Of a stretch of 64,000 nucleotides of DNA, positions 7,466 through 17,256 are shown piece after piece. Source of the DNA: Pseudomonadota bacterium (GTDB lineage Bacteria; Pseudomonadota; Gammaproteobacteria; Steroidobacterales; Steroidobacteraceae); contig JAFEDU010000002.1 of assembly GCA_018241425.1 (NCBI GenBank), positions 558,001 to 622,000 on the forward strand, in the 5' to 3' direction. The position numbers and the translations under genes were made by a program. The notes under the pieces are model-generated. The model did no database searches. It had not been told where the DNA came from and worked only from the letters and a program-made list of their open reading frames with translations. Position 1 is the stretch's first letter. Every line of letters starts with the position of its first letter.

Positions 7466-9082
7466 ATGAAGATGAGCATGCGAACCAGGCCGCTGCTCGC
7501 GGCAGCGACGGTGACGGGCCTCGTGGCGCTGTGCGCTTCCGGTGCAGCCGAGGCCACGCTAAGGGTGTGTGCCGATCCCGGCAACATGCCGATCTCGAAC
7601 AACAAGGGCGAGGGCTTCGAGAACAAGATCGCCCAGATCATCGCGAAGCAGATGAACACGACGGTTGAGTACTACTTCCGTCCCGGCATCGAGCGCGGCC
7701 TCACCCGCACTACCCTCGATGCCGACCAGTGCGACGTCATGCTGGACATGCCGACCGATTCCGATGACGTCGTGACCACCGGCGCGCTGTACCGCACCAC
7801 CTACGTGCTCGGTTACCGCAGCGACCGCGCCTACGATTTCAAGAGCCTCGCCGACCCCAGGCTCAAGAAGCTGAAGATCGGCGTCTACGAGACTTCCGCG
7901 ATCCGCGCCGCGCTCGCCAACAACGGCGTGGGCGACGTGCAAATCCATTACCTGAGCCACGATGCGGATCTGAACCTCAACGACCAGCCGAGCTACCAGG
8001 TCCAGCAGATGATCGACGGCACCATCGACGTGGCCGCCGCCTGGGGGCCGCTCGCGGGCTACTTCAAGACCATGAAGCACGCCCCCATCACGCTGCAGCC
8101 GGCGAACCTGCTCGATGATTCCACGCCGCTGGAATTCGACATGGCGATCGCCGTCAAGCGCAACAACAAGGAGCTCGCGCACGAGCTCGACCAGGCGATG
8201 CGCGCGCAGAAGGACGCCATCCGGGCGGTGCTGGTGGAGTACGGGGTGCCGCTGGTCAAGTGCGATGACTGCGCGATCAGCGGCGACCTGCCCGCCCACG
8301 GCCCCTACAAGCCGCAGGCGCCGCAGAAGTCCATGCCGGCGGCCACGGTCAGCATCAAGCAGCTCAACGAGTGGCTGGCGCACGGCGCCAACGTCAACAC
8401 CGAGCTCAACAATGCGGTGATGGCCAACGACGACAAGCGCGTCGCCTATCTGCTCGACAAGAAACACGCCGACGTCAACGCCGAGGACCTGCAGGGCGAG
8501 ACCCCGCTGCACCACGCCATCATCATGAGTGAGCCCTCGATGGTGGAGTTCCTGATCGGCAAGGGCGCGGACGTCAACGAGCGCGACCGCGACGGCTGGA
8601 CCCCGATCATGACCGCCGCCTACCTGGACAATCCCGAGGATGTGCACATCCTCGCCAAGCACGGCGCGGACCCCAATGCGGTCAGCAGCCAGGGGCTGAC
8701 CTCCCTGGGGGTCGCCACGCAGTACGGCAAGAACGAAGCGGCGCTGGCGCTGCTTGAGGTTGGAGCCGATCCTGCCAAGACGGTGGGCGAGGGCGGCTAC
8801 ACCCCGCTCATGCTGGCGACGGCCAACCATGCGCAGGACCTCGTGCAGGCGCTTCTCAAGCGCGGCGCCGACGTGAACGCACGCAACAGCGGCGGTGTCA
8901 CGGCGCTCATGATCGCCGCAGCCAACAGCCGCGCCGACATGGTCGAGCTTTTGGTGCACGCGGGGGCCGATGCGCAGGCCAAGAACGAGCGCGGCGATAC
9001 GGCCCTGTCGATCGCCCAGGAGAAGGGCGACGAGAAGGTGATCAAGCTACTGAACGGGCCCGGGGGACACCCGGGAGCCTGA
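7466..9082 (+). CDS. XoxJ-like substrate-binding protein fused to ankyrin repeats
   Basis: The 538-residue protein has a signal peptide (about 1-30). Residues about 31-270 are a family-3-like solute-binding fold of the quinoprotein dehydrogenase-associated type (LRVCADPGNMPISN, GIERGLTR, QCDVMLDMPTD). Residues about 300-530 carry six or more ankyrin repeats (GETPLHHAI, DGWTPIMTAA, GGYTPLMLA, GGVTALMIAA) separated by GADVNA-type turns. XoxJ proteins are thought to help activate or mature XoxF in the periplasm. The gene directly follows xoxF and precedes the cytochrome c gene, which fits. Ordinary XoxJ proteins stop after the binding domain at roughly 280-300 residues, so the ankyrin tail is unusual and may be a docking surface. 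Confidence 0.85.
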   Translation: MKMSMRTRPLLAAATVTGLVALCASGAAEATLRVCADPGNMPISNNKGEGFENKIAQIIAKQMNTTVEYYFRPGIERGLTRTTLDADQCDVMLDMPTDSDDVVTTGALYRTTYVLGYRSDRAYDFKSLADPRLKKLKIGVYETSAIRAALANNGVGDVQIHYLSHDADLNLNDQPSYQVQQMIDGTIDVAAAWGPLAGYFKTMKHAPITLQPANLLDDSTPLEFDMAIAVKRNNKELAHELDQAMRAQKDAIRAVLVEYGVPLVKCDDCAISGDLPAHGPYKPQAPQKSMPAATVSIKQLNEWLAHGANVNTELNNAVMANDDKRVAYLLDKKHADVNAEDLQGETPLHHAIIMSEPSMVEFLIGKGADVNERDRDGWTPIMTAAYLDNPEDVHILAKHGADPNAVSSQGLTSLGVATQYGKNEAALALLEVGADPAKTVGEGGYTPLMLATANHAQDLVQALLKRGADVNARNSGGVTALMIAAANSRADMVELLVHAGADAQAKNERGDTALSIAQEKGDEKVIKLLNGPGGHPGA

Positions 9083-9116
9083 GGACCCATTCGAATAGTT
9101 GAAATCGAGGCGTGTA

Positions 9117-9641
9117 GTGCTTAAGAAATCGCTGATTCTGTGCCTGACCGTCCTGAGTTCCTCCTTCGCTTACGCCCAGGACCCGCCGGCTGCTGCCGCT
9201 CCAGCGGGAGCTGAGGCTGCGCCGGCAGCCGCGACCATGACGCCCGTTGCGCGGGCCGATGCCGCCCCCCAAGGCACCCTCAAGAACCCCTATAAGGATG
9301 ACGATGCCGCCGTGGTCGCCGCGGGCGGCAAGCTCTACCTGAACTACGGATGTAACGGATGTCACGGCGGCACCGGGGGCGGGGGGATGTGTCCCCCGCT
9401 GACCAACGACACGTGGGTCTATGGGGGCGACGATGACACCTTGTTCCGGCTGGTGGCCTACGGGAGCCAGATCCTGCAGAGCAAGGGGTACTCCCGCAAG
9501 GCGCAGGAGAATGTTGTTGGGCCGATGCCACAGATGGGCCTGGTAGTGAAGACGGACGACGATTTGTGGCGCATCCTTGCGTTTGTACGGTCCAACTACC
9601 ACGGCGCCCCGGAGTGCAAGTTCGGGTGCCCGCCGCCGTAA
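9117..9641 (+). CDS. Periplasmic c-type cytochrome (XoxG-like)
   Basis: The 174-residue protein has a signal peptide ending near FAYAQ and an Ala/Pro-rich linker. One haem site, CNGCH, lies at residues 79-83. [13 protein letters not shown] segment follows, and the likely distal Met is in the later PMPQMGL. The start is chosen at GTG 9117 because GAGG lies six bases upstream; a TTG at 9099 would add six residues but has no placed ribosome site. Its position after xoxF and xoxJ fits the electron acceptor of the dehydrogenase, equivalent to XoxG, and this role is inferred from context. Confidence 0.8.
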   Translation: MLKKSLILCLTVLSSSFAYAQDPPAAAAPAGAEAAPAAATMTPVARADAAPQGTLKNPYKDDDAAVVAAGGKLYLNYGCNGCHGGTGGGGMCPPLTNDTWVYGGDDDTLFRLVAYGSQILQSKGYSRKAQENVVGPMPQMGLVVKTDDDLWRILAFVRSNYHGAPECKFGCPPP

Positions 9642-9678
9642 CGGGGCCGTCGGGCATGGCTGAGGGGGAGTCTTGGTT

Positions 9679-11658
9679 ATGATGCGTGCGCGACCAGCGT
9701 CCCATTCTCACGCGGACCTCATCGGCAACCTGGTCAGGAGGCACGGCGCGGAGAGCCCGATCACGGACGTCGTGCGGACGTCCTGGACCCGCTGCCTCAA
9801 TAACTACGCGCTGGATCCCCAGGAAGTGCGCCGGCCGACCAGCGTGGATGCCGCCGACCTTAATGCGAGACGCGAGCGCCTGGGCGTGCTGCTCGGCATC
9901 GCCCGCATCGAGATGGAGGCGCTCGGCAAGCTCATCAAGCATTCCGAGTACAGCGTCATGCTCACCGATCGTGACGGGGTCATCCTCAGTCATGTCGGTG
10001 ACGCCGGCTTCTCGGCCACCGCGCGCCGCAGCGGCTTCCGCGACGGGGTGCTCTGGAGCGAGCGGGAGATGGGGACCAACGGCATGGGGACCTGCCTGAC
10101 GACGGGGCACTCCGTGGTCATCCACCGCGCCGACCACTTCCTGGCGCAGAACACCGCGCTCACCTGCTGCGCGGCGCCGATCTACGACATGCGCGGCGAA
10201 CTGCTCGCGGCGCTCGACATCTCCGGGTCCTCGTCCAATCCGCAGAGCCACACCCTGGCGCTGGTCGAGATGGCGGCCCATAACGTCGAGAACCGCACGT
10301 TCCTGTCTGCCTGCCGCGACCTGCACCTGGTGCGCTTCCACCGCTGCCCGGAGTTCGTGAGCACCCCGGGGGAGGGCGTGCTCGCCTTCGACGAGCAGGG
10401 CGTGGTGCGCGGCATCAACCGCTCCGGACTCACGCTGCTCGGCCAGCGTAGCCACGAGGCGGTGTGCGGGCTGCGCGTCGAGCAGGTGCTGGAGACGACC
10501 CTCGCGACCCTGACCCGCATCGCTGGCCAGCGCGGCTACCGTGCCGAGCCGCTCGCCGCCAAGCCCGTGCAGCGGCGCTGGTACGCCACCGTGCACGCAC
10601 CCGTGGACGCGGCGCGTCGCAATCCGGTGAGCGTGCCGGTGGGCGAGGTGCCCGCCGAGCGCGGCACGCTGGAATGCCTGAACTCCACCGATCCTGCAAT
10701 GAAGCACAACGTCGAGGTGCTGCGTCGCGTGATCGACCGCGACATTTCGGTGCTGCTCCTGGGCGAGACCGGCACCGGCAAGGGCTTCTGTGCGCGCGCC
10801 ATCCACAACGCCAGCAACCGCGCCGACAAGCCGTTCGTAACCGTCAACTGCGCCGCGATCCCGGAGACCCTGATCGAGAGCGAGCTGTTCGGCCACAAGC
10901 CGGGCGCCTTCACCGGTGCCACCCGCGAGGGAGGGCTCGGTCGCATCCTTCAGGCCAACGGCGGCACGCTGTTCCTGGACGAGATCGGCGACATGCCGGT
11001 GACGCTGCAGACGCGGCTCCTGAACGTGATCGAGGACCGCGAGGTCATGCCGTTGGGCGGCAGCAAGGTGGTGAGCGTGGACGTGCGGGTCATCAGCGCG
11101 ACGCAGCACCACCCGCTCGACCTCATTGCCAAGGGGCAGTTCCGCGAGGACCTCTACTATCGGCTGAATGGCATCACCGTGCGGCTGCCGCCGCTGCGGC
11201 AGCGCTCCGACCGCGCGGAGCTCATCACGCGACTGCTCAGCGCCGAGGCCGGCGGCATGGAGCCCGAGATCGAGCCGGCGCTGCTCGAGCGTCTGGTGCG
11301 GCACAACTGGCCGGGCAACGTGCGCCAGCTGCGCAACGTGTTGCGCACCATGCTGGCCCTGCGCAGCGGTGAGCGGCTGACGCTCGCGGACTTCAACGAG
11401 GAGTGGCTGGCGGGGCTGGCGCCCCATGAGGCGGCCCTCGGCGAGGCGGCCGAAGGCGGCGAGCCCGAGGGCGAGAGTGCGCTGAGTGGGGCGGAGCGCG
11501 AGGCGCTGCGGCGCATGCTCGAGTCCTGCCAGTGGAACGTGAGTGCCGCGGCCGCGCGCCTGCACATCAGCCGCCGCACCATCTACCGCAAGATTCACCG
11601 GCATGGACTGCTGCGACACGCGCCGCACCTGGGGGCGGCGGTCGACGAGTCCGACTGA
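9679..11658 (+). CDS. AcoR-like sigma-54-dependent activator
   Basis: This 659-residue regulator has an N-terminal GAF-type sensor region (about 60-210), a linker/PAS-like part (about 215-320), a sigma-54 AAA+ domain and a C-terminal Fis-type HTH ([20 protein letters not shown]). The AAA+ domain shows Walker A GETGTGK (362-368), the sigma-54 contact loop GAFTGA (409-414) and Walker [12 protein letters not shown]. All essential activator motifs are intact. AcoR-family proteins usually sense small alcohols, ketones or aldehydes. ATG 9679 lies eight bases after GGGGGAG and is preferred to the TTG at 9673. It probably controls the sigma-54 porin promoter at 3454 and perhaps xoxF. Confidence 0.9.
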   Translation: MMRARPASHSHADLIGNLVRRHGAESPITDVVRTSWTRCLNNYALDPQEVRRPTSVDAADLNARRERLGVLLGIARIEMEALGKLIKHSEYSVMLTDRDGVILSHVGDAGFSATARRSGFRDGVLWSEREMGTNGMGTCLTTGHSVVIHRADHFLAQNTALTCCAAPIYDMRGELLAALDISGSSSNPQSHTLALVEMAAHNVENRTFLSACRDLHLVRFHRCPEFVSTPGEGVLAFDEQGVVRGINRSGLTLLGQRSHEAVCGLRVEQVLETTLATLTRIAGQRGYRAEPLAAKPVQRRWYATVHAPVDAARRNPVSVPVGEVPAERGTLECLNSTDPAMKHNVEVLRRVIDRDISVLLLGETGTGKGFCARAIHNASNRADKPFVTVNCAAIPETLIESELFGHKPGAFTGATREGGLGRILQANGGTLFLDEIGDMPVTLQTRLLNVIEDREVMPLGGSKVVSVDVRVISATQHHPLDLIAKGQFREDLYYRLNGITVRLPPLRQRSDRAELITRLLSAEAGGMEPEIEPALLERLVRHNWPGNVRQLRNVLRTMLALRSGERLTLADFNEEWLAGLAPHEAALGEAAEGGEPEGESALSGAEREALRRMLESCQWNVSAAAARLHISRRTIYRKIHRHGLLRHAPHLGAAVDESD

Positions 11659-11720
11659 CATTCCCGCGTCATTTACGGCGCAGTCACCCTATCCATCCCT
11701 TAAGACGAGGCACGATAACA

Positions 11721-12293
11721 ATGGCAACCCAGATCCACCCGATGGTCGACAACGGCGTCAAGAAAGGCTCGCCGAGCTTTGCCGGCGGCACGCTCACCTG
11801 CAAGTGCGCGAGCAACCCGGTGACGGTCAAGATCGGCTCGAACGTCGCCTTCAACCATGCCTGCGGCTGCAGCAAGTGCTGGAAGCCCCAGGGCGCGCTG
11901 TTCTCCATCGTTGGTGTCGCCGGTCGCGACAAGGTGACCGTCACCGCCAATGGCAACAAGCTCAAGATCGTGGACGAAAAGGCCCCGATCCAGCGCCACG
12001 CCTGCACCGGCTGCGGCGTACACATGTACGGCCGCATCGAGAACACGGGGCACCCCTTCTACGGATTCGACTTCTTCCACACCGAGCTGTCCAAGGATGC
12101 CGGCTGGGAAGAGCCGCGCTTTGCCGCCTTCGTCTCCTCCATCATCGAGTCGGGCTTCCCGCCCGCCAGGATGGGCGAGGTACGTGCGCGCCTGAAGGAG
12201 CTGGGGCTCGAGCCCTTCGACTGCCTCTCGCCGGCGCTCATGGACCTCATCGCCACGCATGCCGCGAAGGCCAAGGGCACGCTCGCGGCCTGA
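11721..12293 (+). CDS. gfa: S-(hydroxymethyl)glutathione synthase (Gfa)
   Basis: This 190-residue protein is of the glutathione-dependent formaldehyde-activating family. It has the zinc-binding cysteines of the fold ([14 protein letters not shown] and [10 protein letters not shown]) and the typical QRHACTGCG and GFDFFHTEL segments. The family is described as promoting the condensation of formaldehyde and glutathione, the first step of formaldehyde detoxification. A ribosome site ACGAGG precedes ATG 11721. In an alcohol-oxidising island it would dispose of the aldehyde made by XoxF, which suggests that methanol or formaldehyde is relevant. No glutathione-dependent dehydrogenase partner lies in the window. 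Confidence 0.85.
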   Translation: MATQIHPMVDNGVKKGSPSFAGGTLTCKCASNPVTVKIGSNVAFNHACGCSKCWKPQGALFSIVGVAGRDKVTVTANGNKLKIVDEKAPIQRHACTGCGVHMYGRIENTGHPFYGFDFFHTELSKDAGWEEPRFAAFVSSIIESGFPPARMGEVRARLKELGLEPFDCLSPALMDLIATHAAKAKGTLAA

Positions 12294-12318
12294 CGCGGCG
12301 AGCGGGACCTCACCGGAC

Positions 12319-12350
12319 AAGGCCCCGCCCGTGAACGGGCGGGGCCTTTG
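12319..12350 (+). terminator. Intrinsic terminator after gfa
   Basis: GGCCCCGCCCGT (12321-12332) and ACGGGCGGGGCC (12335-12346) form a perfect 12-bp GC-rich stem with a GA loop, flanked by AA and TTTGCTT. It ends the transcript containing gfa. Confidence 0.85.
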
Positions 12351-12398
12351 CTTGTCGGAGTCCCATGGACCTCCTCAATCCCCAATGAGCCTGCCCCC

Positions 12399-13448
12399 AT
12401 GACCTTCAAGAACTCCATCACCGTGCGCCTCCTGGTCGCGGCGTTCACCTTCGGCGCGGTGGCGCGGATCGCGGCGGCCGATGCGCTGCCCGAGCGCATC
12501 TACGTCTCCGACGAGCGCGGCGGCAACGTCGTCATCGTCGACCCGCAATCCGCCGCCGTGGTGGCGCGCATCGCCGTGGGCAAGCGCCCGCGCGGCATCC
12601 AGGTCTCCCCGGACCACGCGCGCGTCTACGTGGCGCTGTCGGGTTCGCCGATGGCCGGTCCCAATGTGGACGAATCGCAGCTGCCGCCGCCAGACCGCCG
12701 CTATGACGGGATCGGGGTGGTGGACCTCAAGTCCCAGAAGCTCACCAATACCTATCAGAGCGGGGCGGACCCGGAGACCTTCGCGCTCTCCGGTGACGGG
12801 CGCACGCTGTATGTGTCCAACGAGGACACCGGCAAGCTCTCGGCGGTCGATCTCTCCAAGGGCGTGGTCGCGCGCACGGTGGAGGTGGGCTCGGAACCGG
12901 AGGGCGTCGCGGTGAGCGCCGACGGCAAGCTCGTGTACGTGGCGTGCGAGACCTCCAACGCCGTGTACGTCGTGGATGCCACTGCGTTCAAGGTGTTGGC
13001 GCAGATCCCGACGCAGAAGCGGCCGCGCGCGATCCTGCTGCCGCCGGGATCCGGGCGCGGCTACATCACCAACGAGTTCGGCGGCTCGATCACGGTGTTC
13101 AGCACCCAGGATTACAAGGTGCTGCGCACCATCGCGCTCGGGGACCCCCAGGTGGTGCGGCCGATGGGTATCGCCTCGCCGGATGGCAAACGTCTCTACG
13201 TCACCACCGGCCGCTATGGGGCGGTGCTCGAGGTCGATGCCGACAGCGGGGTGGTCACGCGCACCTTCGCCAAGGTCGGCCAGCGCCCGTGGGGCATCGC
13301 CTTGAGCCGCGATGGCAAGAAGGCCTACACGGCCAACGGTCCCGCGGGCAACATCTCGATCGTGGATCTCGAGAGCGGCAGGGTGGATGCGCAGGTCGAC
13401 GTCGGGGGCAGCCCCTGGGGTGTCGCGGCCGCCGCGCTGCCGCGCTGA
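12399..13448 (+). CDS. PQQ-dependent catabolism-associated beta-propeller protein
   Basis: The 349-residue protein has a signal peptide (about 1-26) followed by YVTN-type repeats of about 42 residues: IYVSDERGGNVVIVD, LYVSNEDTGKLSAVD, VYVACETSNAVYVVD, GYITNEFGGSITVFS and AYTANGPAGNISIVD. It matches the group of periplasmic propellers found beside PQQ-dependent alcohol dehydrogenase genes. No enzymatic function is established for that group. The start at ATG 12399 gives a clean signal peptide; an upstream in-frame start at 12348 would lie inside the terminator. Its position supports a role in the alcohol-oxidation island. Confidence 0.8.
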   Translation: MTFKNSITVRLLVAAFTFGAVARIAAADALPERIYVSDERGGNVVIVDPQSAAVVARIAVGKRPRGIQVSPDHARVYVALSGSPMAGPNVDESQLPPPDRRYDGIGVVDLKSQKLTNTYQSGADPETFALSGDGRTLYVSNEDTGKLSAVDLSKGVVARTVEVGSEPEGVAVSADGKLVYVACETSNAVYVVDATAFKVLAQIPTQKRPRAILLPPGSGRGYITNEFGGSITVFSTQDYKVLRTIALGDPQVVRPMGIASPDGKRLYVTTGRYGAVLEVDADSGVVTRTFAKVGQRPWGIALSRDGKKAYTANGPAGNISIVDLESGRVDAQVDVGGSPWGVAAAALPR

Positions 13449-13509
13449 AGCCGTCCCGGACAGGGTATGCTCGCAGCCTTCCGCAGGGGCGGAAGGAGAG
13501 CGAAGCCCG

Positions 13510-14826
13510 GTGACCGATCCAGCATCTCCAAGCGGCGCGCCGGGGGCCGCCACGCCCGTGGCGCGCACGGCCGCCGGCGAGCGCGCGGCCTTCATCTCGA
13601 TCACCACGCTGTTCTTCGCGTGGGGGTTCATCACCGTCAGCGTCGATCCCCTGATCGCGGCGCTGAAGGCGATCTTCCACCTGAGCTACACGGAAGCCAC
13701 GCTCACCCAGTCGGCGTTCTTCCTCGCCTACGGCGTCGTGTCACTGCCGGCGGCCGTGGTGGTGCGGCGCATCGGCTACCCCAACGCGATCATTACGGCG
13801 CTGGCCGTAATGGTGCTCGGCTGCCTGGTCATACCGCTCGCGACCGGGCAGCAGACATTCGCCCTGGTACTGGTGGCGCTCTTCATCATCGCCAGCGGCA
13901 TCACCATCCTGCAGGTGGCCGCGAATCCCCTCGCCGCCGAGCTCGGTCCGCCGGAAGGGTCGCACTTCCGCCTCACGCTCTCGCAGGCCTTCAACTCGCT
14001 CGGCACCACGATCGCCCCCTTCCTGGTCTCCTCGCTGCTGCTCGCCGGCGGCATCTTCGCCGCCGGGGATGCGGCCACCGTGAGCGCCGCTCAGCGCGCC
14101 GAGTCGCTGCACAACATCGACCTCGCCTTCTTCGCCATCGCCGCCCTGATCGCGATCCTGGCGGTGTTCATCTTCACCGTCCGCCGGCGCCTCGCCGATG
14201 CGGCCCCGGCGCTCGCGCACGAGTCCGACAGCAGCATCGAGAGGGCCCTGCGCTCGCCCTGGGCACTGCTCGGGGCGGTGGCGATCTTCCTGTACGTCGG
14301 GGCCGAGGTCTCCATCGGCAGCCTCATGACCAACTTCCTGCACCAGGGGGACGTGCTTGGCGTGCCGCTGCGCGAGGCCGGTCGCCTGGTGAGCCTCTAC
14401 TGGGGCGGGGCCATGGTCGGCCGTTTCATCGGGAGCCTGCTGCTGCGGCAGTTCAACGCGGGGAAGATCCTGGGGCTCGCGGCCGCCGGGGCCGCTTTCC
14501 TGTGCCTCCTGGTACGGCTCTCGGGCGGGGAGGCGGCGGGCATCGCGGCGCTCAGTATCGGGCTCATGAATTCCATCATGTTCCCCGTAATCTTCACGCT
14601 CACGCTCGAGCGCTCCACCGCCTCGGATGCGGCGACCTCGGGGCTCCTGTGCATGGCGATCGTGGGCGGGGCGGTGCTGCCGCGCCTCTCGGGGAAGATC
14701 GCGGACCTCGCCGACAACGTGCGCCCGGCGTACGTCGTCCCGCTCGTCGCGTATCTGCTCATCAGCGGCTTCGGGTTCGCCGCCGCCCGCGTGCGTGCCG
14801 CCCGCGCGGGGGAGGGTTCCGCATGA
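13510..14826 (+). CDS. FucP-like sugar MFS permease
   Basis: This 438-residue, 12-helix transporter resembles the fucose/glucose-galactose:H+ symporter group. The N-terminal helix FFAWGFITVSVDPLIAALK and the stretches LAYGVVSLPAA, GITILQVAANPLAAELG and LTLSQAFNSLGTTIAPFL are typical of it. The GTG start at 13510 follows GGAAGGAGAG; longer in-frame N-termini are arginine-rich and overlap the previous gene. The downstream sugar epimerase gene overlaps its stop by four bases (ATGA), so the two are co-translated and form a sugar uptake/isomerisation pair. Its link to alcohol oxidation is unclear. Confidence 0.85.
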   Translation: MTDPASPSGAPGAATPVARTAAGERAAFISITTLFFAWGFITVSVDPLIAALKAIFHLSYTEATLTQSAFFLAYGVVSLPAAVVVRRIGYPNAIITALAVMVLGCLVIPLATGQQTFALVLVALFIIASGITILQVAANPLAAELGPPEGSHFRLTLSQAFNSLGTTIAPFLVSSLLLAGGIFAAGDAATVSAAQRAESLHNIDLAFFAIAALIAILAVFIFTVRRRLADAAPALAHESDSSIERALRSPWALLGAVAIFLYVGAEVSIGSLMTNFLHQGDVLGVPLREAGRLVSLYWGGAMVGRFIGSLLLRQFNAGKILGLAAAGAAFLCLLVRLSGGEAAGIAALSIGLMNSIMFPVIFTLTLERSTASDAATSGLLCMAIVGGAVLPRLSGKIADLADNVRPAYVVPLVAYLLISGFGFAAARVRAARAGEGSA

Positions 14827-15953
14827 ACGCCGCGCCGGAGGCCGCGGTCGCGGCGCACCAGAAGCTGTCGCGATGGCTCACCGCGGAGGCGCTGCCGAGG
14901 TGGGCGGGTGCCGGGTTTGATGCCGCCCACGGGTCGTTCCAGGAGCGCCTCACGCCCTCCGGCGCCGTGGCGGGCGATGCGCGCCGGGCGCGTGTGCAGG
15001 TGAGGCAGGTCTACGTGTTCGCCAACGCGCCGCGCCTGGGGTGGAGCGGGGATGCCGGCACCCTGGTGCGCACCGGGCTTACGAACTTCCTGCGCCACTA
15101 TCGCCGCGGCGACGGCTTGTACCGCACGCTGTGCGCACCCGACGGCACGCCGCTTGATGAGCGCGCCTTCCTCTACGACCAGGCATTCGTGCTGCTCGCG
15201 CTCGCCGAGAGCGCGCGGGTGCTCGGCCGCGAGCCCTGGCTCGCCGCCGAGGCCGCCGCGCTGAGGGTCGCCCTCGAGCGCACGCTGCGGCGCGGCGACG
15301 CGGGATTCGCATCCGGGATCCCGGAGCGGCTGCCGCTGCTCGCGAATCCCCACATGCACCTCCTCGAGGCCGCGCTGGCCTGGCAGGAAGCCGACGGCGG
15401 CCCGGAATGGACGGCACTGGTCACGCAGCTGCGCGACCTCGCGCTCACGCACCTCATCGATGCGCACAGCGGGGCGCTGCTCGAGCGCTTCGGGGAGGAC
15501 TGGAAGCCGCTGACGGCGGCCGAAGGCCAGGTAGTCGAGCCCGGACACCTGTTCGAGTGGGGCTGGCTGCTGCTGCGCTGCCCGGGGGCGGAAGCCGCCG
15601 TCGCGGCGCGGCGCCTGGCGCAGCTCGGCGAGCGCCACGGGGTGCAGCGCGGGGTCGCGATCAACGAGTTGCGGCCGGACCTCACGGTGCACGATGCCAC
15701 CGCGCGCCTGTGGCCGCAGACCGAGCGGCTCAAGGTGAACGCGCGGCTCGCGCTCACCGACCCGCGGCACTGGGCCGCGGTCATCGAGGCGGCCCACGCC
15801 CTGGGGCGCTACCTGGACAGCGCGGCGCCGGGCTTGTGGCGTGACCGGCTGACGGCGGAGGACCGGTTCGTCGACGAGCCGGCACCGGCGAGCAGCTTCT
15901 ATCACATCGTGGCGGCGATCTCGGAGCTGGGCACCGCCGTGGGGTCCGCGTAG
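14823..15953 (+). CDS. AGE-family sugar epimerase/isomerase
   Basis: The 376-residue protein belongs to the N-acylglucosamine 2-epimerase / mannose isomerase superfamily with an alpha6/alpha6 barrel. Visible family segments are RVQVRQVYVFANAPRLGW, YDQAFVLLALAE, NPHMHLLEAALAW, VEPGHLFEWGWLL and RLWPQTERLKVNARL, which carry the conserved catalytic histidine and arginine positions. It probably interconverts mannose and fructose or epimerises a related aldose. The ATG overlaps the permease stop codon. It ends only four bases from the stop of the convergent antiporter gene. Confidence 0.82.
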   Translation: MNAAPEAAVAAHQKLSRWLTAEALPRWAGAGFDAAHGSFQERLTPSGAVAGDARRARVQVRQVYVFANAPRLGWSGDAGTLVRTGLTNFLRHYRRGDGLYRTLCAPDGTPLDERAFLYDQAFVLLALAESARVLGREPWLAAEAAALRVALERTLRRGDAGFASGIPERLPLLANPHMHLLEAALAWQEADGGPEWTALVTQLRDLALTHLIDAHSGALLERFGEDWKPLTAAEGQVVEPGHLFEWGWLLLRCPGAEAAVAARRLAQLGERHGVQRGVAINELRPDLTVHDATARLWPQTERLKVNARLALTDPRHWAAVIEAAHALGRYLDSAAPGLWRDRLTAEDRFVDEPAPASSFYHIVAAISELGTAVGSA

Positions 15954-15957
15954 GTCG

Positions 15958-17235
15958 CTAGGCCTCCGTGCCCTGCGGGTTCGCGTGGCCGGCGCGCCTG
16001 AGGAGCACCTTCAGGAGCGGCCCCGTCATGAGCGTCGTGACGGTCGCCATCAGCACCAGGATCGTGAAAACCTGCGGCGGGATGAAGCCGAGGTCGAGCC
16101 CGATGTTGAGCACGATGAGCTCCATGAGCCCGCGGGTGTTCATAAGGGCGCCCAGGATGAGTCCGTGCACCCGGTCGAAGCCGTTCAGGCGCGCGAACGC
16201 ATACACCGGCAGTATCTTCCCCAGCACCGCCAGCATGAGCACCAGCGCGAGCCACCCCAGGCCGCTGCCCTCGAGCCCCAGCACGTTGGTGCGCAACCCC
16301 GTGAAGGTGAAGAACACCGGCAGAAAGAACACCAGGACGAACTGCCCGACCTGGCGGTGCCAGGCGGCCACGAAGTCCGGGTGGCGGTGGAAGAGCAGGC
16401 CCGCCGCGAACCCGCCGAAGATCGCGAAGATGCCGAGCTGGTAGGTGCCGATGCCACACAGGAACATGAGCCCGATGACGAGGGCCATGAGGTTCGGCGG
16501 CAGCGCCCCGCCCCGGGGCGGCATGCGCCTGAGCAGCCAGCGCACAAGCGGTCCGCCGGCGAATCCTAGGGCGAGCGCAAACAGCGCCAGCCCCCCGAGC
16601 TGCAGCGCGAGGTGCGCACCCGAGAAGCGCGCCATCGCGAGCGCCGAGACCGCCGCGAGCAACACCCACCCCAGCACGTCGTTGAGCGCCGCGGCGCTGA
16701 TCGCGACGACGCCGACCTCGGTACGCGTGAGCCCGTACTCGCGCAGGATGCGCCCCAGGATCGGGACCGCCGTGATGGCGAGCCCGACGCCGCAGAAGAG
16801 ACTGTAGACGGCCGAGTCGATCCCGGGGGCGAGCGTAGCGCAGGAAAGCTGGCCGAAGAGCACGCCCGCCCCGAACGGCACGGCCACGGAGGCGGCCGTG
16901 ATGGCGAGCACGGCGCGGCCGTTGCGCGAGCGACCCAGGTGCGCGAACTCGAAGTCCGTTCCGATCTGGAACATCAGGAAGATGAGCCCGACCTGGCTGA
17001 TGATCATCACCGGGGTCATGGCCTGTGCCCCGAAGAGCTGCCCGGCGGTCTCCGGGAAGAAGTGCCCGAACAGCGACGGTCCCAGGAGGAGTCCGGCGAT
17101 GATCTCGCCGACGACGCCCGGCTGCCCGAGGCGCCGCAGCAGCGTGTTGCCGAGGCGCGCCGCCCCGATCATGACGATCAGCTGCAGCAGGATCGTGAAC
17201 AGCAGGGTCTCGGTCTGGTGGACGCCGCTCGTCAT
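15958..17235 (-). CDS. CPA2-family cation:proton antiporter
   Basis: The 425-residue membrane protein has about 12 TM helices and the Kef/NapA-like pattern: GQPGVVGEIIAGLLLGPS in the early helices, FLMFQIGTDFEF, then ITAVPILGRILREYGL and AAALNDVLGW in the ion-binding core. It exchanges Na+ or K+ for protons across the inner membrane. There is no C-terminal RCK/TrkA-N domain, so it is the short membrane-only form. The exported RidA gene lies 21 bases upstream on the same strand. Confidence 0.83.
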   Translation of the reverse strand: MTSGVHQTETLLFTILLQLIVMIGAARLGNTLLRRLGQPGVVGEIIAGLLLGPSLFGHFFPETAGQLFGAQAMTPVMIISQVGLIFLMFQIGTDFEFAHLGRSRNGRAVLAITAASVAVPFGAGVLFGQLSCATLAPGIDSAVYSLFCGVGLAITAVPILGRILREYGLTRTEVGVVAISAAALNDVLGWVLLAAVSALAMARFSGAHLALQLGGLALFALALGFAGGPLVRWLLRRMPPRGGALPPNLMALVIGLMFLCGIGTYQLGIFAIFGGFAAGLLFHRHPDFVAAWHRQVGQFVLVFFLPVFFTFTGLRTNVLGLEGSGLGWLALVLMLAVLGKILPVYAFARLNGFDRVHGLILGALMNTRGLMELIVLNIGLDLGFIPPQVFTILVLMATVTTLMTGPLLKVLLRRAGHANPQGTEA

Positions 17236-17256
17236 CGGTGCGGCCCTGGGGCCCGC

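Noticed and set aside
13312..13509. Longer N-terminus for the sugar permease
   Set aside because: The extension overlaps the beta-propeller gene and encodes an Arg/Pro-rich stretch. GTG 13510 with GGAAGGAGAG is better supported.
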